A stretch of DNA of 64,000 nucleotides from Bacilli bacterium. GTDB taxonomy: Bacteria > Bacillota_I > Bacilli_A > RFN20 > CAG-826. A model generated the notes under the pieces. The model worked only from the letters and a program-made list of their open reading frames with translations. It was not told where the DNA came from and searched no databases. A program made the position numbers and the translations under genes. Position 1 is the first letter of the stretch. Each line of letters opens with the position of its first letter. The stretch is taken from NCBI GenBank assembly GCA_017447165.1, contig JAFSOD010000001.1, positions 62,001 through 126,000 on the forward strand, given 5' to 3'. Positions 35,501-42,862 of this stretch are shown one piece after another.

Positions 35501-36774
35501 TGAGTCTCTTTTTCATCGATTAAACTAACATCCTTTAAATTTTTTACTTTTAAGAATTCAGATAAGATTTTTTGATATCTATTAGCGAAATCTTTAATCC
35601 AGGCTTCGCTATATAAATTAGATTGATATTGGATGTCCAACATCAATTTATTGTTTTCTAAATAGAGTTGGGTGGCGAGTTTTTCTCCAGTCGCGTTAAA
35701 TGGAAGAGGTTCTCTAACCATTTTTAATTCTTTAGAATCTGGTAATTCAAATAAATCGCCTTGATATGCAAATAAGATTTCACTAGTGTAGCCAGAACTC
35801 GAGGCTAATTCGGTAAAGGAGAATAAGTCATTGACCATTGCGCCAAGTAATAGGTCTTTTACCTTTTTCACACATTCACTAACTTTAATATTCTCTTCGT
35901 TTTGACATAATACTGGTAAGGTTCTGACAAACATCGAAATAGTGTTTTGTGTAGTTTTATCGTGTCGACCATTATAGACAGTGGCAAATGCCGCTTTACG
36001 GTTCATTGTATAAATAGATAAAAGAGTGCCAAACGCGGCAGTGGTATAGGCATTTTCATTAATTTGATTTTTATGGCAGTATTCTTGTATCGACTTAAAA
36101 TCAACATCTAAAGATGTTTGGTATTCTTTAAAATCTACTTCGCTATCCTTTTTATCTCCTTGAGGTAAAGAGACTTCTTCAACATCAGCGAATTTTTCTA
36201 AATACCAGTTCTTCGCGTTTTGATAATTTTTGCCTTCTCTTTTTTTAGCTTCATCAAGTGCGAAATCATAGGCAGTATAAGATTCTTGCTTTACTTCTTT
36301 TCCTTTATACAAATCTAAAATTTCATTCACTAATATTTTTAAAGAATATCCATCAAAAACAATGTGGTGGATATCCATGAATAATCTTAAGCATTCTTGA
36401 GATTTAAATAGTTTGAATCTGAATAATCTATCTTTAGATATATCAAAAGGTTCAATTAATTTTTCTTTAATCTTTTTAAAATCTTTTTCTTCAATTTTTT
36501 TAATTTCACAAATCTCTTTTTTAGCAAATTCTTCGCTATAAATCATCTTTGGAAGTCCGTCTTTATCAAAAGTGATAGTAGCGAACAAACCAGGATGATT
36601 ATTAACAGTTTTAGAAATGGCCTCCGCTAATTTATTTTCATCAACGTTTTTATCTAGTTTTAATAGAATTGGATTATTAAAGGCTATTTCTCCGTTTTTA
36701 CTTTCACAAGATAAAAAGATAGCTGTCTGTGCTTGAGATAGCGGAACAGCGTTTTTACTGAGGTTGATTTTCAT
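29572..36774 (-). CDS. Two-module nonribosomal peptide synthetase with terminal reductase (C-A-T-C-A-T-R)
   Basis: A 2400-residue enzyme; ATG 36774 has AAGGAG 7 nt upstream. Order: condensation 1 (HHIVFDG at 136-142), adenylation 1 (YTSGSTGKPKG near 573, YGPTE near 703), carrier 1 (GLTSL, Ser947), condensation 2 (HHIAFDG at 1120-1126), adenylation 2 (YTSGTTGTPKG near 1571), carrier 2 (GGTSL, Ser1954), thioester reductase (GATGFLG at 2040; YANSK catalytic pair). All active-site motifs look intact. The reductase implies release of a peptide aldehyde, and the first condensation domain suggests an N-acyl cap (inference). By eye, both adenylation pockets begin D-A and are largely hydrophobic. No phosphopantetheinyl transferase is in the window. 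Confidence 0.95.
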   Translation of the reverse strand: MKINLSKNAVPLSQAQTAIFLSCESKNGEIAFNNPILLKLDKNVDENKLAEAISKTVNNHPGLFATITFDKDGLPKMIYSEEFAKKEICEIKKIEEKDFKKIKEKLIEPFDISKDRLFRFKLFKSQECLRLFMDIHHIVFDGYSLKILVNEILDLYKGKEVKQESYTAYDFALDEAKKREGKNYQNAKNWYLEKFADVEEVSLPQGDKKDSEVDFKEYQTSLDVDFKSIQEYCHKNQINENAYTTAAFGTLLSIYTMNRKAAFATVYNGRHDKTTQNTISMFVRTLPVLCQNEENIKVSECVKKVKDLLLGAMVNDLFSFTELASSSGYTSEILFAYQGDLFELPDSKELKMVREPLPFNATGEKLATQLYLENNKLMLDIQYQSNLYSEAWIKDFANRYQKILSEFLKVKNLKDVSLIDEKETQEIIKASYGGDLPYDKKLTFVDLFLKQVKAHKNKEVVFDSKSSYTYEELDKASNKVAHYLVSHKVKQGDFVVLKVNRIKEFFAGFIGAQKAGAGYVPVDPAYPEDRVEYMISDSEAKVTLDDDLLRKIIDSEKDDSPINLATPTTHAYMIYTSGSTGKPKGVVINHSALFNFLAWQIKDFDLDENAIHAEHASFSFDASVIDIYTPLAIGASVHLFDEVVRKDLDLTYQYIVEHKITNTCMSTQIGMSMINLHPDVPLKFIVIGGEKFLQVAKTKVKIYNGYGPTEFTVESSYQIVDQSSDKDVPIGKAVKNTYSFICDYNGNLLPSGMVGEITLAGPQLSEGYYHREELNKERFIPCKFLKGHKMYKTGDLAKYNSEGVLEYCGRIDFQVKLRGFRIELGEIENVASNYPGITQSIALVKNKLLVLYYVSEKEISEKDLNAHMASSLTEYMVPNIYIKLDNMPLTPGGKIDRKALPEPENKSLEVVAPANEDEQKIYDILKKILGYEEFGVTDDFNNIGLTSLSAMQFASLLSTTLNKTVRVNDLVKYPSIRQIAEFLGAKSVDETYEIQKYYPLTMNQKGILTEVLAHPDKTIYNIPFVIDLPKETDIKKFIEAFKKSVDAHPYLKARIISDKDNNFMVERNDELEVKVTNVKLKDLKEGVYSLVTPFDLLNEPLYRAYIIENNNQYQFLFDAHHIAFDGESLDALYQDLNKVYKGEKISKENYTEYELALDEAKLRESETYNEAKEYYSNLLDGRDTDSGLVNDVKLTDAGKKSFEYSFKVDRKSVDKFIIENKLTINGLWISSLGYALAKYLNREDALFTTVYNGRSDTRVEKSVGMFVHTFPVVVEPFKATNAIDYIKTVGQQIQQNMAHDLYSFMEIAHDFGVRTDILFVYEGKISQNLKLGEYDIKKAVLLPNNEAKAGLLIAVNDTDEGFNLLVEYNANIYEEWSMRSFITSVTRVFNSLIKNSDISDIPLLDKIDYKEIDKYNATEVEIVKDDIVTEFKNAAKKYPNNLAVIFKENKYTYQEVDKLSDQIAYYLASKGIKKGDVVSILISRSEYMPITALGVLKTGAAYQPLDCSYPEDRLLFMIKDANAKYLIAEKDLLNKIPGCKLPVLGINEIKQLKEKEVKLTGPDKDSLFILLYTSGTTGTPKGVMLKHLNLVNFAHWYRRFYKLTDEGVVSAYAGFGFDACMMDMYPALTTGAAVCVVPDELRMNLDQLAKYFSDNHVTHSFMTTQVGRLFAAEGYESTLKYLSVGGEKLTPLDPPKGYELYNGYGPTECTIFSTTYLVDKLYHRIPIGKPLDNYKLYVVDNKGQQVPNGALGELWISGLGVGLGYLNLKEKTEQTFIKNPFSSIEGYERVYRTGDIVRRLKDGSIDFIGRNDGQVKIRGFRIELGEVEMAIRSYAGIKDATVQAFDLEAGGKFLAAYFTSDKKIDINDLKKHIKENKPAYMVPASIMQIDSIPLNQNQKVNKKALPAPTFTDEGKEFVEASNEVEKAFADAYKEILGVEKVSATDSFFEIGGTSLTAAKVVIFALNNGYQISYQDIFAHPSPRDLSEFIKSNASGEKTTTASEDKSLEKDIERESLKYNDIAYVDEIKAERDLGKVLLAGATGFLGIHLFKELLDQKREMVILVRAKDMDPVQRMKGLLMYYFDSPLDEEFDKYVKVVNADITSNNLLDELKDYEFDTIVNAAAIVKHFANDDSIERVNVGGVINLIEVAKVRKARLVHVSTISVAGENIDHKFPSNFLMKENQLYFGQDLSNKYANSKFKAEEAILDAIEKDNLDAKIIRVGNLMSRQSDGEFQINSITNNFMRNLKGYKVLEKFPVSALDTLIDFSPIDEVAKTILLFATAPSKFTVFHSFNSHLVQMGDVIDAMSLAGMHMDKVSDEEFQASIKEAMGDEKKSMIVSSLLNYSSSDNLSHEFIQGDATYTIKALYRLGYRWPITDFEYLIRAIKQLDSLGFFDRDDI

Positions 36775-36942
36775 AAACAAACTCCTTTTGATAGCTAATA
36801 ATTTTCAAAATGCAAAATTAGTGATATACATTTCAATAAATATAAATTATTTATATACGTTATATATTTTAATAACATATTGTTTTTTTAACAAATGAAA
36901 AGACATCGGATATATATTTTTATAAGTCGGTGAAGTATTGTT

Positions 36943-37926
36943 ATGGAAAAAAAGAACGGATTTAGTAGTGGTTTAGGATTTATTTTAGCCACCGCTGGTG
37001 GTGCTGTCGGATTAGGTAATTTATGGAGCTTTCCATATAAAACTAGTCAAAATAATGGCGGCACCTTCGTGAACTTCGCCAATCTTATGGATCTTAAGTT
37101 GGTAAAGAAGTTAATTTAGGTAAATCTGTCATGTGGATTGCCTTCTTTGATACTTTAGTGGCATTACTTGCTGGACTAGCAATTTCCCTGCTATTTATCA
37201 CTATAAGGCCGAAACTGGTATTGATTTAGATAATAACGGTATCGTTTTATTATTTAACTCTATGCCGATTATCTTTAATTCTCTTGGCAGCGGAGGAAAA
37301 GTCGTCTCCTTCTTATTCTTTGGCATGGTTTCTATTGCCGCTATTACATCTTTGATTTCTTTAATTGAAGTTATCTCTCAATACCTAATTCAAAGATATA
37401 AATTAAAAAGAAAATTAGCGTGCTTAATCGTTGGTATCTTTATGTTTTTAGTATCTATCTCTAAGGGGTATCATTAGGATATAAACTAAATGATAAGAGC
37501 ATGATGGTTATTGGAAGTTTGAGCTTCTTAGAGATGTTAGATCAGATAGTCGCAGGTGTATTAATCCCAATTGGGGCGCTTTGCATCGCTATTTCCTTTG
37601 GCTGGTTTATGTTTAAAGCAGATAATCCAAAAGACTTTTTTAGCTTTAAGTATCTAGGAAATAAATTAAAAGAAGAAGGATTGGATTTAGGGCGTCTCCA
37701 ATATGTGTTCGCCTTTATGATTAAATATCTATCTCCTCTTTTAATTCTTGGAATTGATATATTAGGAATCTCGGAGAATATCTTCCCTAACCACATTTTC
37801 TCTAGTAATGGATTAATCGTGGAGATTATTGGTTTAGCAGTAATTGGTCTATTAATTGGCATATTCTTTATCTTCTTGAAAAATAAGAGCCTTGGCGATA
37901 ACCAATGCGAAGAAACTGAAGAATAA
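36943..37926 (+). pseudogene. Decayed neurotransmitter:sodium symporter (NSS/SNF family)
   Basis: Starts with ATG 36943 and a perfect NSS transmembrane-1 signature (ATAGGAVGLGNLWSFPY), then breaks. The frame stops at 37117, most of helices 2-5 are missing, a lost base near 37190 shifts the frame after LLAGLAI, and another shift near 37470 separates KGYH from LGYKLN. The remaining pieces (SMPIIFNSLG, ITSLISLIEV, LIPIGALCIAISFGWF) match the C-terminal half of the family. The parent protein imports amino acids with sodium. Divergent from the peptide synthetase gene; it cannot give a full product. Confidence 0.88.
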
Positions 37927-37948
37927 TATAAATATTATTATATAGAAG

Positions 37949-37977
37949 AAAAGACACGCGAAATACGTGTCTTTATT
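37949..37977. terminator. Bidirectional terminator between the NSS pseudogene and tRNA-Ser(GCT)
   Basis: AAAAGACACG - loop - CGTGTCTTTATTTT. Confidence 0.75.
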
Positions 37978-37984
37978 TTCATAG

Positions 37985-38075
37985 TGGCGGAGTAGGAGAG
38001 ACTCGAACTCTCGCACCAGTTGCCCGATCTACTTCCTTAGCAGGGAAGCCCCTTCACCAACTTGGGTACTACTCC
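37985..38075 (-). tRNA. tRNA-Ser (GCT)
   Basis: A minus-strand cloverleaf with acceptor GGAGTAG (38075-38069) / CTACTCC, discriminator G and encoded CCA (37987-37985). The anticodon loop CTGCTAA gives GCT, reading AGC/AGU. It has a long variable arm. It is the third separate tRNA-Ser gene on the minus strand of this window. Confidence 0.95.
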
Positions 38076-38169
38076 AGTTCTTGTGAACGCTACATATCAT
38101 AACATAATTAATTGTTTTTATTAAATAATTATTTATTTTTTGCTTTTTTGATGGATTTTTTTCCTTTAT

Positions 38170-38220
38170 CGGCAATTATTTTGCATATATGTTGCAAGTT
38201 GCCGTTAAAATGAATATAGT
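38170..38220 (+). promoter_or_regulatory. adhE promoter with nested inverted repeats
   Basis: -35 TTGCAA (38192-38197), 17-nt spacer, -10 TATAGT (38215-38220). Over the -35 lie nested inverted repeats: outer CGGCAA (38170-38175) / TTGCCG (38199-38204), inner TTGCA (38181-38185) / TGCAA (38193-38197). A protein bound there would block the polymerase. GGTGAGG at 38225-38231 is the ribosome binding site. Confidence 0.6.
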
Positions 38221-38240
38221 TATTGGTGAGGTACACAAAT

Positions 38241-41006
38241 ATGAAATATATGTCTGTCGCCGAAACCGCCAAAAAATGGAAGCTTTCTGAAAGAAGTGTT
38301 CGTAATTATTGTGCGGAAGGCAAGGTAGAAGGTGCTTTTTTAACTGGTAAGACTTGGAACATCCCAAGTGATGCGAAAAAACCAGCTAATAGCACCAAAA
38401 AAGAAGAAATTGTTTCTCCAGTTGATGAAGTTAACGAATTAGTAGCGAAAGCCCAAGTTGCTTTAAGCGAATTTTCTAGTTTCACTCAAGAGCAAATTGA
38501 CTTCATTGTCGCGAAGATGTCTGTTGCGGGTCTTGACCATCACGGCACACTCGCTCAAGCCGCAATTGAAGAAACAAAAAGAGGTGTCTTTGAAGATAAA
38601 GCCACGAAGAACTTATTCGCTTGCGAATATGTCGTAAATAATATGCGTCACTTAAAGACTGTAGGAGTGATATCAGAAGATCCTGTTACCGGTATTACTG
38701 AGATTGCTGAACCAATTGGAGTTATCTGTGGTATTACCCCAGTTACTAACCCAACTAGTACAGTCATATTTAAGTCACTTATTTGTATTAAAACTAGAAA
38801 TCCAATTATCTTTGCGTTCCACCCAAGCGCTCAACAATCCTCTAAACAAGCAGCGATTGTTATGCGTGATGCGGCAATAGCAGCGGGTGCACCAGAAAAC
38901 TGTATTCAATGGATTGAACATCCAAGTATGGATGCGACTAGTTTATTAATGAATCACCCAGGAGTTGCGACTATTCTTGCCACTGGCGGAAACGCAATGG
39001 TGAAAGCCGCTTATAGTTGTGGTAAACCTGCTATGGGTGTTGGTGCGGGTAACGTACCTGCTTATATGCATAAATCATGTAATGTCGAACAAGCTGTTAA
39101 TGATATCGTCTTATCTAAATCATTTGATAACGGTATGATCTGTGCTAGTGAACAAGCGGCGATTATTGATAAAGAAATTTATAAAGAGGCCATTGATTTA
39201 TTTAAAAGATTCAAGGTTTACTTTGTAAACGAAGAAGAAAAGAAGAAGTTATCCCGTTATATGTTTGGCTACGCTGTTGGAGACGAAGGGGTGGAAGGTG
39301 CAAAACTTAACCCTGATATCGTTGGTAAACCAGCTTGGTGGATTGCTGAACAAGCCGGCTTTAGTGTTCCAAAAGATACATCTGTTATAGGTGTGGAATG
39401 TAAAGTTGTGGGACCAAGTGAACCAATTAGTAGAGAAAAATTATCTCCAGTATTAGCGTTCTTTAAAGTTAATAGTGAAGATGAAGGTATTGAAAGAGCT
39501 GCACAAATGGTGGCCTTTAATGGCTTAGGCCATAGTGCTGCGATTCACTGTGCAGAACAATCTCTTGCCGATAAATTTGGAGATAAAGTTTTAGCGATGA
39601 GAATTATATGGAATTCCCCAGCCACCTTTGGTGGTATCGGAAATGTCTATAACTCATTTCTCCCATCTTTAACTCTTGGTTGTGGTAGTTACGGCAAAAA
39701 CTCTATCGGAGGAAATGTCTCCGCGGTTAATTTAATCAACATTAAGAAAGTTGGTAAAAGGAGAAACACTGTGCAATGGTTTAAAGTCCCTCGCAAAATT
39801 TATTTTGAGAGAAATTCAATACAATATTTAAAGTCCTGTAAGGACATGGAAAAAGTCTTTATTGTTACTGATACTTCAATGGTGGAATTCGGCTTCTTTA
39901 AAAAGATTACTGAACAAATTAATGGAAGACGCAACAAAGTTACAATGCAATTATTCTGTGATGTGGAACCAGATCCAGATATTGAAACAGTCCGTAAAGG
40001 TACTGAACAAATGAAAATCTTCCAACCTGACACCATTATTGCTTTAGGTGGAGGAAGTGTTATGGACGCTGCTAAAGGTATGTGGCTATTCTATGAACAT
40101 CCAGAGGTAAATTTTGATGATTTAAAACAAAAGTTTATGGATATTCGTAAGAGAGCCTTTAAATACCCTGAATTAGGTAATATTAGTCGTCTTATTTGTA
40201 TTCCAACAACTTCCGGAACAGGAAGTGAAGTTACTCCATTTGCAGTTATTTCCGATAAGAAGAACAATAAGAAGTATCCTTTAGCGGATTACTCCTTAAC
40301 TCCAACAATTGCTATTGTTGATCCAGAATTTACGACCAATTTACCTGCTAGACCAACAGCGATGACTGGTATGGATGTATTAACTCACGCGATTGAAGCT
40401 TATGTTTCGGTGATGGCAAGCGATTATACAGATGGCTTAGCCTTAAAGGCTATTCAATTAGTGTTTGAATATTTACCACGCGCTGTGAAAGACGGAAAAC
40501 ACGACTTAGAAGCAAGAGAAAAGATGCATAACGCGGCTACTATTGCTGGTATGGCTTTTGCAAATGCTTTCTTAGGAATGACACATTCTATGGCTCATAA
40601 AGTCGGAGCGGAATTCCATACAATACATGGCTTAGCTTGTTCTATTCTATTGCCTCACGTTATTAGATATAACGGACAAGTACCAACTAAACTTAGTGTC
40701 TGGCCAAAATATAACCATTATTGCGCTGATAAAAAATATCAAGAAATCGCTAAGTTATTAGGTTTAAAAGCCTCTACCCCAGAAGAAGGAGTGGAATCTT
40801 TAGCGAAAGCTTGTGAAAATTTAGCAAAAGATATTGGCCTAGCAACTTGTTTTAAAGATACCGGTGTAGATAAAGATGCGTTCTATTCTGCTATTGATAG
40901 AATCGCTGTTTTAGCTTTCGAAGACCAATGTTCTCCATGTAATCCAAGAGTTCCTCTTGTTGAAGACATGAAAGAAATCTTGGCTCATGCATATAATGGA
41001 AAATAG
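38241..41006 (+). CDS. adhE: Bifunctional aldehyde/alcohol dehydrogenase with an N-terminal helix-turn-helix domain
   Basis: A 921-residue enzyme converting acetyl-CoA to acetaldehyde and then ethanol with 2 NADH. Residues 1-48 are an excisionase/MerR-like helix-turn-helix (SVAETAKKWKLSERSVRNYC, then LTGKTWNIP), not part of normal AdhE. A linker leads to the aldehyde dehydrogenase half (catalytic Cys301 in GMICASEQ) and the iron alcohol dehydrogenase half (GGGSVMDAAKG, THAIEAYVS, MTHSMAHKVGAEFHTIHG). Cys301 against Cys246 in E. coli fits an added segment of about 55 residues. The frame is continuous, with no stop or shift between the domains. Confidence 0.93.
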   Translation: MKYMSVAETAKKWKLSERSVRNYCAEGKVEGAFLTGKTWNIPSDAKKPANSTKKEEIVSPVDEVNELVAKAQVALSEFSSFTQEQIDFIVAKMSVAGLDHHGTLAQAAIEETKRGVFEDKATKNLFACEYVVNNMRHLKTVGVISEDPVTGITEIAEPIGVICGITPVTNPTSTVIFKSLICIKTRNPIIFAFHPSAQQSSKQAAIVMRDAAIAAGAPENCIQWIEHPSMDATSLLMNHPGVATILATGGNAMVKAAYSCGKPAMGVGAGNVPAYMHKSCNVEQAVNDIVLSKSFDNGMICASEQAAIIDKEIYKEAIDLFKRFKVYFVNEEEKKKLSRYMFGYAVGDEGVEGAKLNPDIVGKPAWWIAEQAGFSVPKDTSVIGVECKVVGPSEPISREKLSPVLAFFKVNSEDEGIERAAQMVAFNGLGHSAAIHCAEQSLADKFGDKVLAMRIIWNSPATFGGIGNVYNSFLPSLTLGCGSYGKNSIGGNVSAVNLINIKKVGKRRNTVQWFKVPRKIYFERNSIQYLKSCKDMEKVFIVTDTSMVEFGFFKKITEQINGRRNKVTMQLFCDVEPDPDIETVRKGTEQMKIFQPDTIIALGGGSVMDAAKGMWLFYEHPEVNFDDLKQKFMDIRKRAFKYPELGNISRLICIPTTSGTGSEVTPFAVISDKKNNKKYPLADYSLTPTIAIVDPEFTTNLPARPTAMTGMDVLTHAIEAYVSVMASDYTDGLALKAIQLVFEYLPRAVKDGKHDLEAREKMHNAATIAGMAFANAFLGMTHSMAHKVGAEFHTIHGLACSILLPHVIRYNGQVPTKLSVWPKYNHYCADKKYQEIAKLLGLKASTPEEGVESLAKACENLAKDIGLATCFKDTGVDKDAFYSAIDRIAVLAFEDQCSPCNPRVPLVEDMKEILAHAYNGK

Positions 41007-41081
41007 AATTTACTCTATTCTTAAGAAGAAATAACAAGTATTATATAAGTATTCGAAAATAATTTTTTGGAGGGATTTATA

Positions 41082-41498
41082 ATGGCAGATATTGTTTCCG
41101 AAGTTTTAAAGTTATCTCGTAGTGAGAGAACTGATGTTTGCAAAGGTGCGGTCGCAGATATTATCAAATTCTGTGATTCTCAAGGCCTTAATGATGAACA
41201 AACAATTTCATTCTTATGCGCTCTTACAAAACTATTCGTTTCCGTCGATCGTTCTTGTAAACAAGCTGAATACGATTTATTCATCGATGTTACCGGTTTT
41301 AAACTTTCTACTGATCAATTCTTTGAAATGACAAACTATGGTGGCAATAGTGAATTTATTGAAAGTGTTTTACACCTTGTTAGTTTAATGAGCGAAGATG
41401 CCAAGAAAGCCGTTGCAATCTTTGGCTTATGTATCTGTAGCGCTGATGGTGAAGTTACACCAGAAGAACGCGACATGATTGCTCGTACAGTTGCTTAA
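41082..41498 (+). CDS. TerB-like helical protein
   Basis: A 138-residue, all-helical acidic protein. The last third (AVAIFGLCICSADGEVTPEERDMIART) fits the TerB/DjlA-N pattern of a helix, a short acidic D-G-x-V-x-x-E-E loop and a second helix. The role of single-domain TerB-like proteins is unknown. GGAGGG lies 8 nt before ATG 41082. It follows adhE after about 75 nt, with a possible -10 (TATTAT) in the gap, so it may be separately transcribed, and it has its own terminator. Confidence 0.55.
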   Translation: MADIVSEVLKLSRSERTDVCKGAVADIIKFCDSQGLNDEQTISFLCALTKLFVSVDRSCKQAEYDLFIDVTGFKLSTDQFFEMTNYGGNSEFIESVLHLVSLMSEDAKKAVAIFGLCICSADGEVTPEERDMIARTVA

Positions 41499-41517
41499 TC
41501 AATAGTATAATTAAACT

Positions 41518-41550
41518 AGCCTGTGTCATATAGATACAGGCTTTTTTGTT
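41518..41550 (+). terminator. Terminator after the TerB-like gene
   Basis: AGCCTGTGTC - ATATA - GATACAGGCTTTTTT, one mismatch in the stem, T-run after it. Confidence 0.8.
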
Positions 41551-41571
41551 TATTTTTATAATAAAAGCAAA

Positions 41572-41577
41572 TATAAT
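41572..41577 (+). promoter_or_regulatory. -10 box of the amidohydrolase gene, leaderless start
   Basis: TATAAT at 41572-41577, then 7 nt, then ATG 41585. The predicted transcript start is the A of the start codon. Confidence 0.6.
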
Positions 41578-41584
41578 ATTGAAC

Positions 41585-42862
41585 ATGAAAACTTTATTAA
41601 AAAACGCCAAGATTTTATCGATGAAAGATGACCAAATTAAAGAAGGTCATATCGTTATTACTGATAATCGTATTAGTGAAATTGGTCCTAATGTGGATAT
41701 TAACGCTAGTTACGATAAGATAATCGATTGCGAAGGTAACTTATTAATGCCTGGATTTAAAGATGCTCACACTCATAGTGCGATGACTTTTTTACGAAGT
41801 AAAGCCGATGATTCTGCCCTTCATGATTGGTTATTTAAAGAAATATTCCCAAGGGAAGACAACTTATATAAAGGCTCTGTTTATGAATTAGGAAAAGTCG
41901 CTTTACTTGAATACCTTACCAGTGGTATTACTGGGGTTATCGACCAATATTTCTTCCCTGAAGAATTTGAAAGAGCCTGTAAAGAGTACGGCTTTAGATG
42001 TGTGAACTTAATCATGTTTGATAAGACCGCTAGACCAATGAGTGACTGCTATAAGCTCTTAGAGTGCAATAAAGAAAAAGATGGCTTAGTTAGAGCTGTT
42101 ATCGGAATGCATAGTGAATATACTGGCACTGAAGAAATGTTTAAGGCTACTGATGAATTGCTTAATACCACTAAACTTCCTTTCTATACTCATTTAAGTG
42201 AAACTGCTCAAGAGGTAGATGATTGTCTATCTAGGCGCGGTATTCGTCCGATGAAATTTTTTGATGATTTACATTTTTTTGATCGTGGTGGTGCGATATT
42301 CCACGGAGTATATTTAGACGATAATGATATAAATATCATAAAAAAGAGAAATGTGATTGTGGTTTCTAATCCTGCTAGTAACATGAAACTCGCTAGTGGG
42401 GTAGCGGAAATTAAAAAACTTCTTTCTAAAGGTGTAACAGTGGCATTAGGCACTGATGGTCCTGCAAGTAATAACGCTTTAGATATGTTTAGAGAAATGT
42501 ATCTAGTAACTGGTTTACAGAAACTTATTTTAAAAGATCCGGTTTCTATTCCCGCTTTTGAAGTTCTGAAGATGGCTACCGTTAACGGGGCTAAAGCCAT
42601 GAATCTAAGTGATGGAGACACCCTTGAAGTTGGTAAACTCGCTGATATCATTATGATTGATTTATCTCGACCAAGCATGCAACCAATTAACAATATTATT
42701 AATAATCTTGTTTATGCTGGGGAAAAAGATGTCATAAAGATGACAATGATTAACGGTAAGGTCTTATATTATGATCGAGAATTCTTTGTAGGTGAAGATA
42801 TTAAAGAACTCTATAAGAGAGTACAAAAAATGACTGATTATTTGTCAGTCATCAAGAAGTAA
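41585..42862 (+). CDS. MTA/SAH deaminase-like amidohydrolase
   Basis: A 425-residue TRZ/ATZ-type amidohydrolase. The metal-binding DAHTHSAMTFLRS (HxH) near residue 60, a central H in MHSEYTG, HLSETAQE, and GTDGPASNNALDM near residue 290 match the 5'-methylthioadenosine/S-adenosylhomocysteine deaminase group. It would deaminate MTA or SAH to the inosine analogue in S-adenosylmethionine by-product recycling, though guanine- or cytosine-type substrates cannot be excluded. Its 3' end overlaps the convergent methyltransferase-like gene by 18 nt. Confidence 0.82.
   Translation: MKTLLKNAKILSMKDDQIKEGHIVITDNRISEIGPNVDINASYDKIIDCEGNLLMPGFKDAHTHSAMTFLRSKADDSALHDWLFKEIFPREDNLYKGSVYELGKVALLEYLTSGITGVIDQYFFPEEFERACKEYGFRCVNLIMFDKTARPMSDCYKLLECNKEKDGLVRAVIGMHSEYTGTEEMFKATDELLNTTKLPFYTHLSETAQEVDDCLSRRGIRPMKFFDDLHFFDRGGAIFHGVYLDDNDINIIKKRNVIVVSNPASNMKLASGVAEIKKLLSKGVTVALGTDGPASNNALDMFREMYLVTGLQKLILKDPVSIPAFEVLKMATVNGAKAMNLSDGDTLEVGKLADIIMIDLSRPSMQPINNIINNLVYAGEKDVIKMTMINGKVLYYDREFFVGEDIKELYKRVQKMTDYLSVIKK

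Noticed and set aside
36785-36942. Confident promoter for the peptide synthetase operon
   Set aside because: The region is so AT-rich that several weak -35/-10 pairs can be drawn and none stands out.
38181-38197. Rex (redox repressor) operator at adhE
   Set aside because: The arms read TTGCA/TGCAA and the total length is 17, whereas Rex sites have TTGTGA-type arms over about 19 bp. Kept only as an alternative to test.
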